Shown here: positions 11,357-19,333 of the stretch, piece by piece
Position numbering within the stretch: the stretch's first letter is position 1
Layout: every line of letters starts with the position of its first letter
Source: an uncultured Actinomycetes bacterium
GTDB lineage: Bacteria; Actinomycetota; Acidimicrobiia; IMCC26256; PALSA-555
Assembly (NCBI GenBank): GCA_903899845.1
Contig: CAIUKV010000138.1
Location: forward strand, 1 to 58,998
DNA: 58,998 nt
Reading direction: 5' to 3'
Notes under the pieces: generated by a model
What the model was told of the DNA's origin: nothing
The model's input: only the letters and a program-made list of their open reading frames with translations
Databases searched by the model: none
Program-made: the position numbers and the translations under genes

Positions 11357-12664
11357 ATGCGCACAGGGACGCAGACGAAGCGGGGCCTGGCCCTCGTGGT
11401 CGCGGTCGCCGCGGCGGTCTCGATGACGGGGCTGATCACGCCGGCCGGGGCCCAGTCGGGCAAGGTCCCCGGGGTGACCGCCAAGGAGATCAAGGTCGGT
11501 GCGGTGGTCGGCAAGACCAACCCGACCGGCGCTCCGTACGACCAGGTCGCCGAGGGCGCCGAGATGTACTTCGACTACGTCAACAAGAAGGGCGGCATCT
11601 TCGGCAAGAAGTACAAGATGGTCGCCGTCCTCGACGACCAGACCCGGGACTCGAAGAACCTGATCAACACCCGGTCGCTGGTGGAGGAGAAGGACGTCTT
11701 CGCGGTGATCATGGCCACCCAGACGTTCGCCGGGGCGCAGTACCTGGTCGACAAGGGCGTGCCCACGTTCGGGTGGACCATCCAGTCCGAGTGGGCCCTC
11801 GGACCGAACCTCTTCGGCGACAAGGGCTCGTGGCTGTGCTTCGGCGCCGGCTGTGTCAACTGGGCCCCGGTCTTCGTCGCCCAGAAGGAGGGGGCGAAGG
11901 CCGCAGCCTCGCTCGCGTACGGGTCCTCCCCGCAGTCGGCCGACTGCTCGAAGGCGATCGAGTCGACCTTCGCCCGGTACGGGCCCCCGAGCGTCCTCAA
12001 CGACCGGAGCCTCTCGTTCGGGTTCTCGGCCAATGACATCTCGGCCGGGGTCAAGGAGATCAAGGACCGCGGCGTCGGGTTCGTGGCCCCGTGCATGGAC
12101 CTCAACGGGGCGATCAACTTCAACAAGGCGCTCAAGCAGGCGGGCCTCCCCAACGTGAAGTGGTACGCCCCCGAGGGGTACCGCGAGGAGGTGCTCCAGC
12201 AGCTCGGCCCGGAGCTCGAGAACTTCACCTTCGCCGTGAGCTTCCTGCCGTTCGACCAGGCCCAGTACTCGCCGGGGATGAAGACCTTCATCGCCGAGGC
12301 GAAGAAGCGGAAGTACGCCCTGAGCGAGCACCTGCTGGTCGGGTGGCAGAACGCGATGCTCCTCAACGAGGGGATCAAGCTCTCGGGCAAGGACTTCACC
12401 CAGAAGTCGGTGATCGACCAGATCAACAAGATCAAGTCCTGGACCGCCGACGGCACCCGGGCCCCGATCGACTGGACCACCGCCCACGGGCCGACCCCGG
12501 CCAACGACACCGGGTGCAGCGCCTTCGTGCAGGTCAAGAACGGCAAGTTCGAGACCGTGTACGGCCAGCCGGGCAAGCCCTTCGTGTGCATCAAGGAGAA
12601 CCCCTGGCCGGCGTCGCTCACCGAGGTCACGTACCTCGCGCCCGGTGCGGCGGAGGTGAAGTGA
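11357..12664 (+). CDS. Branched-chain amino-acid-type ABC transporter substrate-binding protein
   Basis: Exported type I periplasmic-binding-fold protein of 435 residues. The signal peptide (residues 1-31) ends around TPAGA-QS. The mature protein begins with KVPGVTAKEIKVGAVV, the opening strand typical of LivK/Leu-Ile-Val receptors, and continues with an EGAEMYFDYVNKKGGIFGKK block. Four cysteines (two near CFGAGC) may form disulfides. Such receptors bind amino acids but also amides, aromatic acids or urea, so the ligand is open. The ATG at 11357 is preferred over the GTG at 11321 because of GGGGGG 5 nt upstream and the signal peptide. First gene of the Liv operon. Confidence 0.88.
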   Translation: MRTGTQTKRGLALVVAVAAAVSMTGLITPAGAQSGKVPGVTAKEIKVGAVVGKTNPTGAPYDQVAEGAEMYFDYVNKKGGIFGKKYKMVAVLDDQTRDSKNLINTRSLVEEKDVFAVIMATQTFAGAQYLVDKGVPTFGWTIQSEWALGPNLFGDKGSWLCFGAGCVNWAPVFVAQKEGAKAAASLAYGSSPQSADCSKAIESTFARYGPPSVLNDRSLSFGFSANDISAGVKEIKDRGVGFVAPCMDLNGAINFNKALKQAGLPNVKWYAPEGYREEVLQQLGPELENFTFAVSFLPFDQAQYSPGMKTFIAEAKKRKYALSEHLLVGWQNAMLLNEGIKLSGKDFTQKSVIDQINKIKSWTADGTRAPIDWTTAHGPTPANDTGCSAFVQVKNGKFETVYGQPGKPFVCIKENPWPASLTEVTYLAPGAAEVK

Positions 12665-12676
12665 CGCCTGGCCGTC

Positions 12677-12702
12677 GGGCGCCCCTCTCCGGAGGGGCGC
12701 CC
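12677..12702 (+). terminator. Strong intercistronic hairpin between Liv binding protein and permease
   Basis: A perfect 11-bp stem (12677-12687 with 12692-12702) is closed by the tetraloop TCCG, 13 nt after the binding-protein stop. In binding-protein operons such hairpins act as attenuators or mRNA stabilisers, allowing more receptor than membrane subunits. Which role applies here is inferred only. Confidence 0.6.
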
Positions 12703-12732
12703 CGGCCCGGCTCGGGCGCCTAGGCCGCGGCG

Positions 12733-15489
12733 ATGGCGTTCAGCGACTGGGTCCAGTACTTCATCGAGGGCTTCCCCGTCGGGTGCATCTACGGGCTCGT
12801 CGCGATCGGGCTCGTCCTCACCTACAAGACGTCGGGGGTGTTCAACCTCGCGTTCGGCGCGCAGGCGTTCATGTCGGCGGCGATCATGTACGAGATGGTC
12901 GAGGCCGGCCAGCCCCGCTGGCTGGCGCTCGTCGTCTCGGTGTTCCTGGTCGCCCCGTTGTTCGGGCTGCTGCTCGACCGGGCCCTGTTCCGCTACATGC
13001 GGAACTCGTCGTGGGTCGTGAAGCTGGTCTCGTCGCTCGGCCTGTTCGTCGCGCTGCCGGAGATCGTCAAGGCGGTGCTGACGGGGGTGAAGCCCCAGTT
13101 CAACCCACCGAGCGTCGCCGGGCTCATCGGCATGACCGACCTGGCCGGGTCCGACGGGGTGTTCCAGATCGGCGACTACGTCATCTCGGCCGATCGCATG
13201 ACCGTCGTGGTCGTGACGGTCGCCGCGGTCGCCGGGTTCGCGGTGCTGTTCCGCTACACCGCCCTGGGCCTGCAGATGCGGGCCATCGTGGAGAGCTTCC
13301 GCATGGTCGAGCTCGCCGGGGTCAACAGCGAGCGGGTCAGCATGGCCGCCTGGATGCTGTCGAGCTTCCTCGCCGGCCTCGCCGGGGTGCTCCTCGCCCC
13401 CGACATCGGATCGATCGACGCGATCCCGTACACCCTGCTGCTCGTGGCCGCGGTGTCGGCGGCGGCGTTCGGTCGGCTCACCAGCATCCCGCTCGCCCTG
13501 ATCGGCGCCGCCATCCTCGGGGTGGGGCAGCGGGCGATCATCGGCTTCAGCTACGAGTTCGACTGGCCCCAGAACATCCAGACCGGCGTGCGCCCGGCGC
13601 TCCCCTTCGTCGCGCTGTTCCTGCTGCTCATCCTGCTCCCCGCGTTCAAGGGCCGCCGCGACGTCACCGACCCGCTGTCGGGGGTGGATCCGCCCCCGCC
13701 GGCCATGGCCCACGAGTACAAGGACCGCTCGCTGGCCAAGGCGTCGCGCGTCGCCTTCTACGTCGTGATCGCGTTGTTCCTGGCCGCCGTGTGCTTCGGG
13801 ATGTCCGACGTCTGGGTGTTCCGGTTCACCGACGCGTTCGCGCTGGCGATCGCGTTTCTCTCGGTCACCGTCTTCACCGGCCTCGGGGGGCAGATCTCGC
13901 TCGGCCAGGCCGCCTTTGCCGGGATCGGGGGCTACGCCACGGCCAACCTCGCGACCGAGAACGGCGTCCCCGTCCTGCTCGCCCTGCTGATCGGCGTGGC
14001 GCTCGCCGTCCTCGTGGGGGCGCTGCTCGCCATTCCGGCCCTCCGCCTCGGGGGGATCTTCCTCACCCTGGCGACGCTGGCGTTCGCGCTCATGGCCCAG
14101 AACATCGTCTTCTCGAACGACGCCGTTGCGGGTGGCCCCAACGGCATGACGGTGCCCCGCCCCGGGTTCCTCGAGGGCACCGCGTTCCTCGGTCGCGACC
14201 AGCGCTACTTCCTGTTCGTGTTCGCCTGCTTCGCGGTGGTCGGCTTCCTGGTGATCTTCGTGCGGTCGGGGACCACCGGGCGCTACTTCGCCGCGTTGCG
14301 CGGCAGCGAGACCGCGGCGGCGTCGATCGGGATCAACGGCACCCGCCAGCGGGTGCTGCTCTTCGCCCTGTCGGCCGGCATCGCCGGGCTCGCGGGCGGG
14401 ATCTTCGCCATGAACTCGGGCGTGGTCGACTTCCAGACCCAGGAGTACCAGGCCCTGTTCGGCGTGGCCTGGGTCGTGCTCGTGGTGTCGCTCGGCAGCC
14501 GCACGGTCGACGGGGCGGTGAACGCCGCGATCAGCTTCGTGCTGTTCCAGTGGCTCCTGTCCGACTATCTCGGCATGGAGGCCACCATCGCCCTCATCGG
14601 TTTCGGGTTCGGTGCCATCACCTACGCCCGCCACCCCGAGGGCATCGTCGAGTTCCGGACCCGCACCAGCATCCTCGAGCGCCGCAAGGCGGCGCTGCTC
14701 AAGGTGCGCACCGCCGAGATGCTGGCCACCGGCCCGCTGCCGGCGGGCTACCTCCCGGGGGCCCGGGTCGTCCTCCCGGCCCTGGCCGGGCCGGTCGTCC
14801 TGGTGCTCGCGATCGTCGTCCGCCGCATCCTGGGCGGTCCCGACGGCGCACCGGTGTGGCTGATCGCGGTGTGCGTGGTGCCGAGCGTGGTGTTCGCCCT
14901 GGCCTGGATCGGATGGACGCACCGCCGCCTGGTCGCCCAGGGCGGATACCGCTGGGGCTGGTGGGTGCTCCTCGGCGGCGCCGCCGTCGGGTTGCTCGTG
15001 GGGTGGTACCTCACGGGGCCCGCCGCCGAGCCGGGTGCCTTCGGGCCCCCCGAGTCCTGGGTGTGGATCGACGCCCCCACCTGGCTGGGCGCGCTCCTCG
15101 GGGCCGTGTGCGGCTTCGGCGTCGCGGCGTTCTTCATGCTGCCGGTGCAGGTCGAGCAGGTGGCGCGGGTCCTCGACTTCCGCCTCCCGCCGGTCACCTG
15201 GCGGGCCGGCCGGGCCCCGACCATCTGGATCGTGCTCGGGACCTTCCTGTGCTACTGGGCGTCCGACGGCTGGGAGCCACCGTTCCTGTGGCCGCTGTAC
15301 CTGATGGCCCTGGTCGCGGCGATCGTGGTGAGCCAGTGGATGGGCCAGGTCCAGGGCGCGATCAACGAGCTGGTGATCGGCGAGGTCGACGTCGCGCCGG
15401 GGGTCCCCCTGGCCGAGGACGGCCTCCCCGAGGCCCTGCCCGAGCTGTCCGACGCCACGCCGGCGCCGTCCGGAGGTGCGCCGTCGTGA
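12733..15489 (+). CDS. Fused LivH-LivM permease with an additional six-helix C-terminal membrane domain
   Basis: 918 residues combining both Liv permeases. Residues 1-300 are LivH-like (GLVAIGLVLTYKTSGVFNLAFGA near 20). A charged linker lies near 304-335. Residues 336-665 are LivM-like (GGQISLGQAAFAGIGGY near 380). A further stretch, 676-918, carries about six hydrophobic helices and ends in an acidic, Pro/Ala-rich tail. Separate or simply fused LivH-LivM proteins are known; the extra domain matches neither permease and its role is unknown. It may be a regulatory or assembly module. The stop overlaps the next start by 4 nt (GTGA). No clear ribosome site precedes the ATG. Confidence 0.88.
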   Translation: MAFSDWVQYFIEGFPVGCIYGLVAIGLVLTYKTSGVFNLAFGAQAFMSAAIMYEMVEAGQPRWLALVVSVFLVAPLFGLLLDRALFRYMRNSSWVVKLVSSLGLFVALPEIVKAVLTGVKPQFNPPSVAGLIGMTDLAGSDGVFQIGDYVISADRMTVVVVTVAAVAGFAVLFRYTALGLQMRAIVESFRMVELAGVNSERVSMAAWMLSSFLAGLAGVLLAPDIGSIDAIPYTLLLVAAVSAAAFGRLTSIPLALIGAAILGVGQRAIIGFSYEFDWPQNIQTGVRPALPFVALFLLLILLPAFKGRRDVTDPLSGVDPPPPAMAHEYKDRSLAKASRVAFYVVIALFLAAVCFGMSDVWVFRFTDAFALAIAFLSVTVFTGLGGQISLGQAAFAGIGGYATANLATENGVPVLLALLIGVALAVLVGALLAIPALRLGGIFLTLATLAFALMAQNIVFSNDAVAGGPNGMTVPRPGFLEGTAFLGRDQRYFLFVFACFAVVGFLVIFVRSGTTGRYFAALRGSETAAASIGINGTRQRVLLFALSAGIAGLAGGIFAMNSGVVDFQTQEYQALFGVAWVVLVVSLGSRTVDGAVNAAISFVLFQWLLSDYLGMEATIALIGFGFGAITYARHPEGIVEFRTRTSILERRKAALLKVRTAEMLATGPLPAGYLPGARVVLPALAGPVVLVLAIVVRRILGGPDGAPVWLIAVCVVPSVVFALAWIGWTHRRLVAQGGYRWGWWVLLGGAAVGLLVGWYLTGPAAEPGAFGPPESWVWIDAPTWLGALLGAVCGFGVAAFFMLPVQVEQVARVLDFRLPPVTWRAGRAPTIWIVLGTFLCYWASDGWEPPFLWPLYLMALVAAIVVSQWMGQVQGAINELVIGEVDVAPGVPLAEDGLPEALPELSDATPAPSGGAPS

Positions 15490-16295
15490 CCACCGCACCC
15501 ACCCCGACGCCGCCGTCCGACGCCACCGGCGCCCGTCCGCCCATCCTCGACGCCCGCGGCGTCACCAAGCGCTTCGCCGGGATCACCGCCCTCCACGGGG
15601 TCGACCTCCAGGTTGCCCCGGGCGAGTTCGTGGGCCTGATCGGTCCGAACGGCGCGGGCAAGACCACGTTCTTCAACTGCCTGCTCGGCATCCTGCGGCC
15701 CGAGGAGGGCACCGTCACCTTCGCCGGGCGCGACGTCACCGGCCTGCCCGTGTACCAGCGGGCCCGCATGGGCTTCGGCCGCACCTTCCAGCGCCTCGAG
15801 CTCTTCGCCGGCATGTCGGTGCGCGACCACTTCATCGTCGCCGACCGGGCCCACCGCAACGAGGGCCGGCTCTGGAAGGACCTGCTGAACCGGTCCAAGC
15901 CCACCGCCGAGGAGCGCGCCCGCGCCGACGCCATGCTCGACCTGCTCCGCCTCGGCGCCGAGGCGGACAAGCCGGCCGAGATGCTCAGCCTGGGCCGGGG
16001 GCGACTGGTCGAGCTGGGCCGGGCGCTGATGACCGAGCCCACGCTGCTGCTGCTCGACGAGCCGTCGTCGGGCCTCGACGTCCGCGAGACCGCGGCGTTC
16101 GCCGCCCGTCTGGCCAAGGTCCAGGAGGAGCACGAGTTCGCGGTGCTCCTGGTCGAGCACGACGTCGAGATGGTGCGCAGCCTGGTGAGCCGGCTCTACG
16201 TGCTCGACTTCGGCACGCTGATCGCGTCGGGCCCCACCGACGAGGTGTTCAGCGACGACGCCGTGCGCAAGGCCTACCTGGGGAGCAGCGAATGA
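15486..16295 (+). CDS. livG: Branched-chain amino-acid-type ABC transporter ATPase, LivG
   Basis: 269-residue ATPase with Walker A GPNGAGKT at 53-60, a Q-loop RTFQRLELF near 99-107, Walker B LLLLDEP near 187-193 and H-loop VEHD near 220. The signature loop reads LSLGRGR near 167-173 instead of the common LSGGQ or LPYGQ; the Gln is replaced by Arg. The GTG start overlaps the permease stop (GTGA) with GGAGG 9 nt upstream. The partner ATPase follows directly with a 4-nt overlap (ATGA), giving the usual G-then-F order. Confidence 0.9.
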   Translation: MTTAPTPTPPSDATGARPPILDARGVTKRFAGITALHGVDLQVAPGEFVGLIGPNGAGKTTFFNCLLGILRPEEGTVTFAGRDVTGLPVYQRARMGFGRTFQRLELFAGMSVRDHFIVADRAHRNEGRLWKDLLNRSKPTAEERARADAMLDLLRLGAEADKPAEMLSLGRGRLVELGRALMTEPTLLLLDEPSSGLDVRETAAFAARLAKVQEEHEFAVLLVEHDVEMVRSLVSRLYVLDFGTLIASGPTDEVFSDDAVRKAYLGSSE

Positions 16296-17047
16296 CCGTC
16301 ACCGAGCCGTCGGCCGCCCCGGCCGCCGAGCCGCTGCTGCTCGAGCTGCGCGATGTGTACGCGGGCTACGGGCCGTTCCGGTCGCTGTTCGGGGTCGACC
16401 TGCAGATCCCGCCCCGCTCGGTGCTCGCCCTGCTCGGGGCCAACGGCTCGGGCAAGACCACCGTGGTCCGGGTGGCCTCGGGGCTGATCGTCCCGACTGC
16501 GGGGCACCTGTACTTCGACGGCACCGACGTCACCGGGCAGCGGGCCTACCGGCTCGCCCAGCAGGGGGTCGTCCACGCGCCCGAGGGCCGCTCCGTGTTC
16601 GCCTCGCTCACCGTCGAGGACAACCTCGTCCTGACCTTCCGCGAGGTGTTCGGGCGGCGGGGCACCAAGGCGAAGCTCGAGCAGGCCTACGAGCTGTTCC
16701 CCCGGATGGGGGAGCGCCGCCGCCAGTTGGCCGGCACCCTCTCGGGGGGCGAGCAGCGCATGCTCTCGCTGGCCCGGGTGCTGGTGCGGGGGCCGAAGCT
16801 CCTCATCACCGACGAGCTGTCGCTCGGCCTCGCCCCGGTGATCATCGACGAGGTCTACGAGACCCTCGGCACCATCCGGGACTCGGGCTGCTCGCTGATG
16901 ATCGTCGAGCAGCACGTCCACCAGGCCCTGACGCTCGCCGACCAGGTGGTGGTGCTGGCCAAGGGCCGCGTGGTCCTGAGCGGCACCCGTGAGGAGATGG
17001 GCGACCTCTCCGAGAAGCTGCTCCCGGCCGTCCACGGCGAGCTCTGA
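16292..17047 (+). CDS. livF: Branched-chain amino-acid-type ABC transporter ATPase, LivF
   Basis: 251 residues. Walker A GANGSGKT at 49-56, HAPEGRSVF near 95 (the LivF hallmark), signature LSGGEQR at 150-156, Walker B LLITDE at 170-175 and the SLGLAP motif typical of LivF. Pairs with LivG to drive import through the fused permease. Last gene of the operon, followed by a hairpin terminator and a convergent gene. Confidence 0.93.
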   Translation: MTVTEPSAAPAAEPLLLELRDVYAGYGPFRSLFGVDLQIPPRSVLALLGANGSGKTTVVRVASGLIVPTAGHLYFDGTDVTGQRAYRLAQQGVVHAPEGRSVFASLTVEDNLVLTFREVFGRRGTKAKLEQAYELFPRMGERRRQLAGTLSGGEQRMLSLARVLVRGPKLLITDELSLGLAPVIIDEVYETLGTIRDSGCSLMIVEQHVHQALTLADQVVVLAKGRVVLSGTREEMGDLSEKLLPAVHGEL

Positions 17048-17053
17048 GCGGCC

Positions 17054-17071
17054 CGCCCGCCGGTGCGGGCG
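17054..17071. terminator. Hairpin terminator after livF
   Basis: Perfect 7-bp stem (17054-17060 with 17065-17071) with tetraloop CGGT, 6 nt after the livF stop and 8 nt before the stop of the convergent secreted-protein gene. Probably serves both directions. Confidence 0.5.
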
Positions 17072-17078
17072 TGGAAGC

Positions 17079-17567
17079 TCAGGGGCAGCGCCCGGCCAGG
17101 CTCGGGTCCTCGAGGGTCATCCGGGCGCAGAAGGTGGGGGTCGCGACCTTCCACGCCCCGGCTCGGCGGACGGCGCGGCCCGTGGGGAGCACGTCGGGGA
17201 GCACCACCCCCGCGAGCACGAGGTCGGCCTCCACCCGGGCCCGGTCCGGGCGGGGGCAGCGGACCCGGACCACGGTCACCGTGGTGCTGGCCGTGGCGGG
17301 GTCGGAGGCGGCGCGCTCGAGCAGGGCCCGGACCGCGGGCTCGTCGGCCCGGTCGAGGGCGCTCGCCCGCTGCTCGAGGGCGAGGCCCGAGGACCGGCCG
17401 AACACGTCGGCGTAGGCCTGGACGATCGCGGGGCGGGCCCCGACCGGGCAGCGCCCCGGCGCGGTGGCCCCGGACGCGATCGTGGCCGGCGCCCCGAGGG
17501 CACCGGCCACGATCCCGATCCCGATCCCGACGGCCGCCAGTGTGCGGGCGGCGGGACCGTGCCTCAA
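17079..17567 (-). CDS. Secreted four-cysteine protein, second of a tandem pair
   Basis: Unrecognised, 162 residues. An N-terminal hydrophobic segment (about 9-30) looks like a signal peptide or anchor. Four cysteines follow: GRCP, VRVRC, TFCARM and a C-terminal GRCP. A GAWKV segment precedes the third cysteine. The TTG start is chosen because its first bases overlap the TGA of the upstream gene (TTGA), the same coupling seen elsewhere in the window. The spacing of cysteines, the internal TTVTV segment and the G-x-W motif match the upstream neighbour, so the two look like diverged paralogues. Possibly an NTF2-like or MTB12-like exported fold, but this is weak. Confidence 0.6.
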   Translation of the reverse strand: MRHGPAARTLAAVGIGIGIVAGALGAPATIASGATAPGRCPVGARPAIVQAYADVFGRSSGLALEQRASALDRADEPAVRALLERAASDPATASTTVTVVRVRCPRPDRARVEADLVLAGVVLPDVLPTGRAVRRAGAWKVATPTFCARMTLEDPSLAGRCP

Positions 17568-18097
17568 CTCGAGGCGGCCTTGATGCAGTCCGGGCCGACC
17601 GTCGGCGTGTTGGGGTTGCGGCCGATGAGGTCGCACACGGTGAGGGCGTCGATGAGCCACTTGCCCTTCACGAGGACGGCGTCACCGCTGAAGTTCAGGC
17701 CGGCCCCGGTGGCGGGCGGGCTGCTCACCGCGCTGGCGGGCTGGTTGAGGGCCAGGTCGTAGGTGAAGGTGGCTCCGGTCTTGCCGTCGCAGGTCGCCAC
17801 GACCTTGACCGGAACGGTGACGCCGGTGGACTGGCCGGAGGCCCGAGCCGCGTTGGTGCTGACCTCGACCGGCGCCAGGATCTTGGTGCCGTCCTTGACG
17901 TTGGCGACGCGCTCGGCGGCGGTCTGGCCGGCGAAGAACGGGATGAACGCCTTCTGGATGTTGACGTTGAGATTCTTGTCCGCCTTGCAGCTCGTGATCT
18001 TCGCCGTCTTCTTGGCGGCGAAGGCCGGCGAGGCGGCGGTGACGAGGCCGGTGCCGAGCGTGAGGCTCGCCACCAGCAGGATCGCGACGCGGCGCAT
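17564..18097 (-). CDS. Secreted four-cysteine protein, first of a tandem pair
   Basis: Unrecognised, 177 residues. A clean signal peptide (1-28, ending SPAFA-AK) precedes a domain with four cysteines (SCKADK, VATCDGK, LTVCDLI, PDCIKA). A helix-rich N-terminal half and a strand-rich C-terminal half with KGKWLIDALTVC resemble actinobacterial low-molecular-weight exported antigens, though no family can be named firmly. The ATG at 18097 follows CCAGGGGGAATCC, a good ribosome site. The downstream paralogue starts within its stop codon. The cysteines probably form two disulfides outside the membrane. Confidence 0.72.
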   Translation of the reverse strand: MRRVAILLVASLTLGTGLVTAASPAFAAKKTAKITSCKADKNLNVNIQKAFIPFFAGQTAAERVANVKDGTKILAPVEVSTNAARASGQSTGVTVPVKVVATCDGKTGATFTYDLALNQPASAVSSPPATGAGLNFSGDAVLVKGKWLIDALTVCDLIGRNPNTPTVGPDCIKAASS

Positions 18098-18188
18098 GGA
18101 TTCCCCCTGGATGCAGTGGATGCTGACGCCGACACGCTAACACGGCCTCCTGTCCGGCGGGCGTCGCCCCGAGCCGGATCGGGCCGGA

Positions 18189-18827
18189 TCAGGCCGGATC
18201 AGGTGCGATCCCGCCGCAGATGCCGGCGTGGACGGCCGCGGCGACGGCCTCGAGCAGGGCGTCGGGGTCCGCCCGGGTGACCCCGGTGGCGGCGTAGTAG
18301 CAGGACCGCTCGACCAGCGCGACCAGGGCCACGGCGGCGATCCGGGGGTCGAGGTCGGGCGCGGCGGGGGCGATCCGGGTGGCGAGGCGGTCGGTGAAGG
18401 CCGCGGCGAGCGAACCCCCGAGCCGCCCCACCGCCGAGTCGGAGACCTCGGCCTCGGTCCAGGCCCGCAGCAGGGCGCCGTGCTCGGCGTAGAGCGCCTG
18501 GAAGCGGGCGAGCCAGGTCCGCACCGCGCGGCGGCCGTCGGGCCCAGGGTCGAGCGGGGGGAACTCGTCGGCCAGGGCGGTCATCGCGTCGGCCACCGTC
18601 CGGGCCAGGGTCTCGAACAGGTCCTCCTTGCCCGAGAAGTAGAGGTAGAAGTTGCCGTGGGAGGTCCGGGCCCGGGCCACGACGTCGTCGACCCGGGTGG
18701 CGTGGTAGCCCCGTTCGGCGAACACCGCGGCCCCGGCCTCGAGCAGGCGGGCGAGGGTGCGCCGGCCCCGGACGTTGAGCGCCCGACCCTGCACGGTCGG
18801 GGTCGGCACGGCGGCGGGGGTGGACAC
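18189..18827 (-). CDS. TetR-family transcriptional regulator
   Basis: 212 residues. The N-terminal helix-turn-helix spans about 20-65, with GAAVFAERGYHATRVDDVVARA and the TSHGNFYLYFSGKEDLF segment typical of TetR recognition helices. The C-terminal part is a ligand-binding domain of unknown specificity. The GTG at 18827 is chosen because TACGGT lies exactly 7 nt upstream, giving a leaderless transcript; longer in-frame starts upstream would overlap the divergent promoter. It is divergent from the MaoC/SDR/TIM-barrel operon across 86 bp and is the obvious candidate to repress it. Confidence 0.85.
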   Translation of the reverse strand: MSTPAAVPTPTVQGRALNVRGRRTLARLLEAGAAVFAERGYHATRVDDVVARARTSHGNFYLYFSGKEDLFETLARTVADAMTALADEFPPLDPGPDGRRAVRTWLARFQALYAEHGALLRAWTEAEVSDSAVGRLGGSLAAAFTDRLATRIAPAAPDLDPRIAAVALVALVERSCYYAATGVTRADPDALLEAVAAAVHAGICGGIAPDPA

Positions 18828-18834
18828 GGTCGGC

Positions 18835-18840
18835 ACCGTA
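18835..18840 (-). promoter_or_regulatory. -10 hexamer of the leaderless tetR-type gene
   Basis: TACGGT read on the minus strand, 7 nt before the GTG start at 18827. It decides the start codon for the regulator. Confidence 0.5.
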
Positions 18841-18899
18841 GTTCCGGTCCGGGCCCGGAGGGCGGGTGACGCCCGTGTCATCTTCGTCGGGGTTCGCGA

Positions 18900-18905
18900 T
18901 ACGCT
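18900..18905 (+). promoter_or_regulatory. -10 hexamer before the MaoC-like gene
   Basis: TACGCT followed by 8 nt and the ATG at 18914, with no Shine-Dalgarno. Consistent with a leaderless transcript for the operon. Confidence 0.5.
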
Positions 18906-18913
18906 CCCGCCCC

Positions 18914-19333
18914 ATGACCACACCTGCCTACGACGACATCGCCGTCGGCGACGAGGCCCCCGCCCTCGTCGTCGAGAAGCTGAGCCGCACGAACTTCGTG
19001 CGCTACGCCGGCGCCTCCGGGGACTTCAACCCGATGCACCACGACGACACCATCGCCACCTCGGTGGGGAACCCCTCGGTGTTCGGCCACGGCATGCTCA
19101 CCGCCGGCCTGATGGCCCGGGTGGTCAAGGACTGGTTCGGGCCCGAGGCCTTCCGCCGCTACCAGGTGCGGTTCTCGAAGCAGGTCTGGCCGGGCGACAC
19201 CCTCACCTTCACGGCGGTGGTGACGGGCAAGCGTGAGGAGAGCGGCGAGCGGCTGGTCGACCTCGAGTGCAAGGCCACCAACCAGGACGGCGTCGAGGTG
19301 CTCGTGGGCGCGGCGACCGCGGCGGTCGCCTGA
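18914..19333 (+). CDS. MaoC-like (R)-specific enoyl-CoA hydratase
   Basis: A single hot-dog domain of 139 residues. The motif GDFNPMHHD near 36-44 supplies the Asp/His pair used by R-hydratases to add water to enoyl-CoA, followed by GHGMLTAGLMARV, the central helix of the fold. Its neighbour downstream is an SDR resembling the hydroxyacyl-CoA dehydrogenase half of bifunctional enzyme type 2, so the two may catalyse consecutive steps on one acyl-CoA. The stop overlaps the next start by one base (TGATG). Confidence 0.88.
   Translation: MTTPAYDDIAVGDEAPALVVEKLSRTNFVRYAGASGDFNPMHHDDTIATSVGNPSVFGHGMLTAGLMARVVKDWFGPEAFRRYQVRFSKQVWPGDTLTFTAVVTGKREESGERLVDLECKATNQDGVEVLVGAATAAVA

Noticed and set aside
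11575-15498. A 1307-residue minus-strand open frame across the Liv operon
   Set aside because: It is antisense to well-supported Liv genes and its composition (Arg, Gly, Glu, His-rich, no domain) is typical of mirror frames in high-GC DNA.
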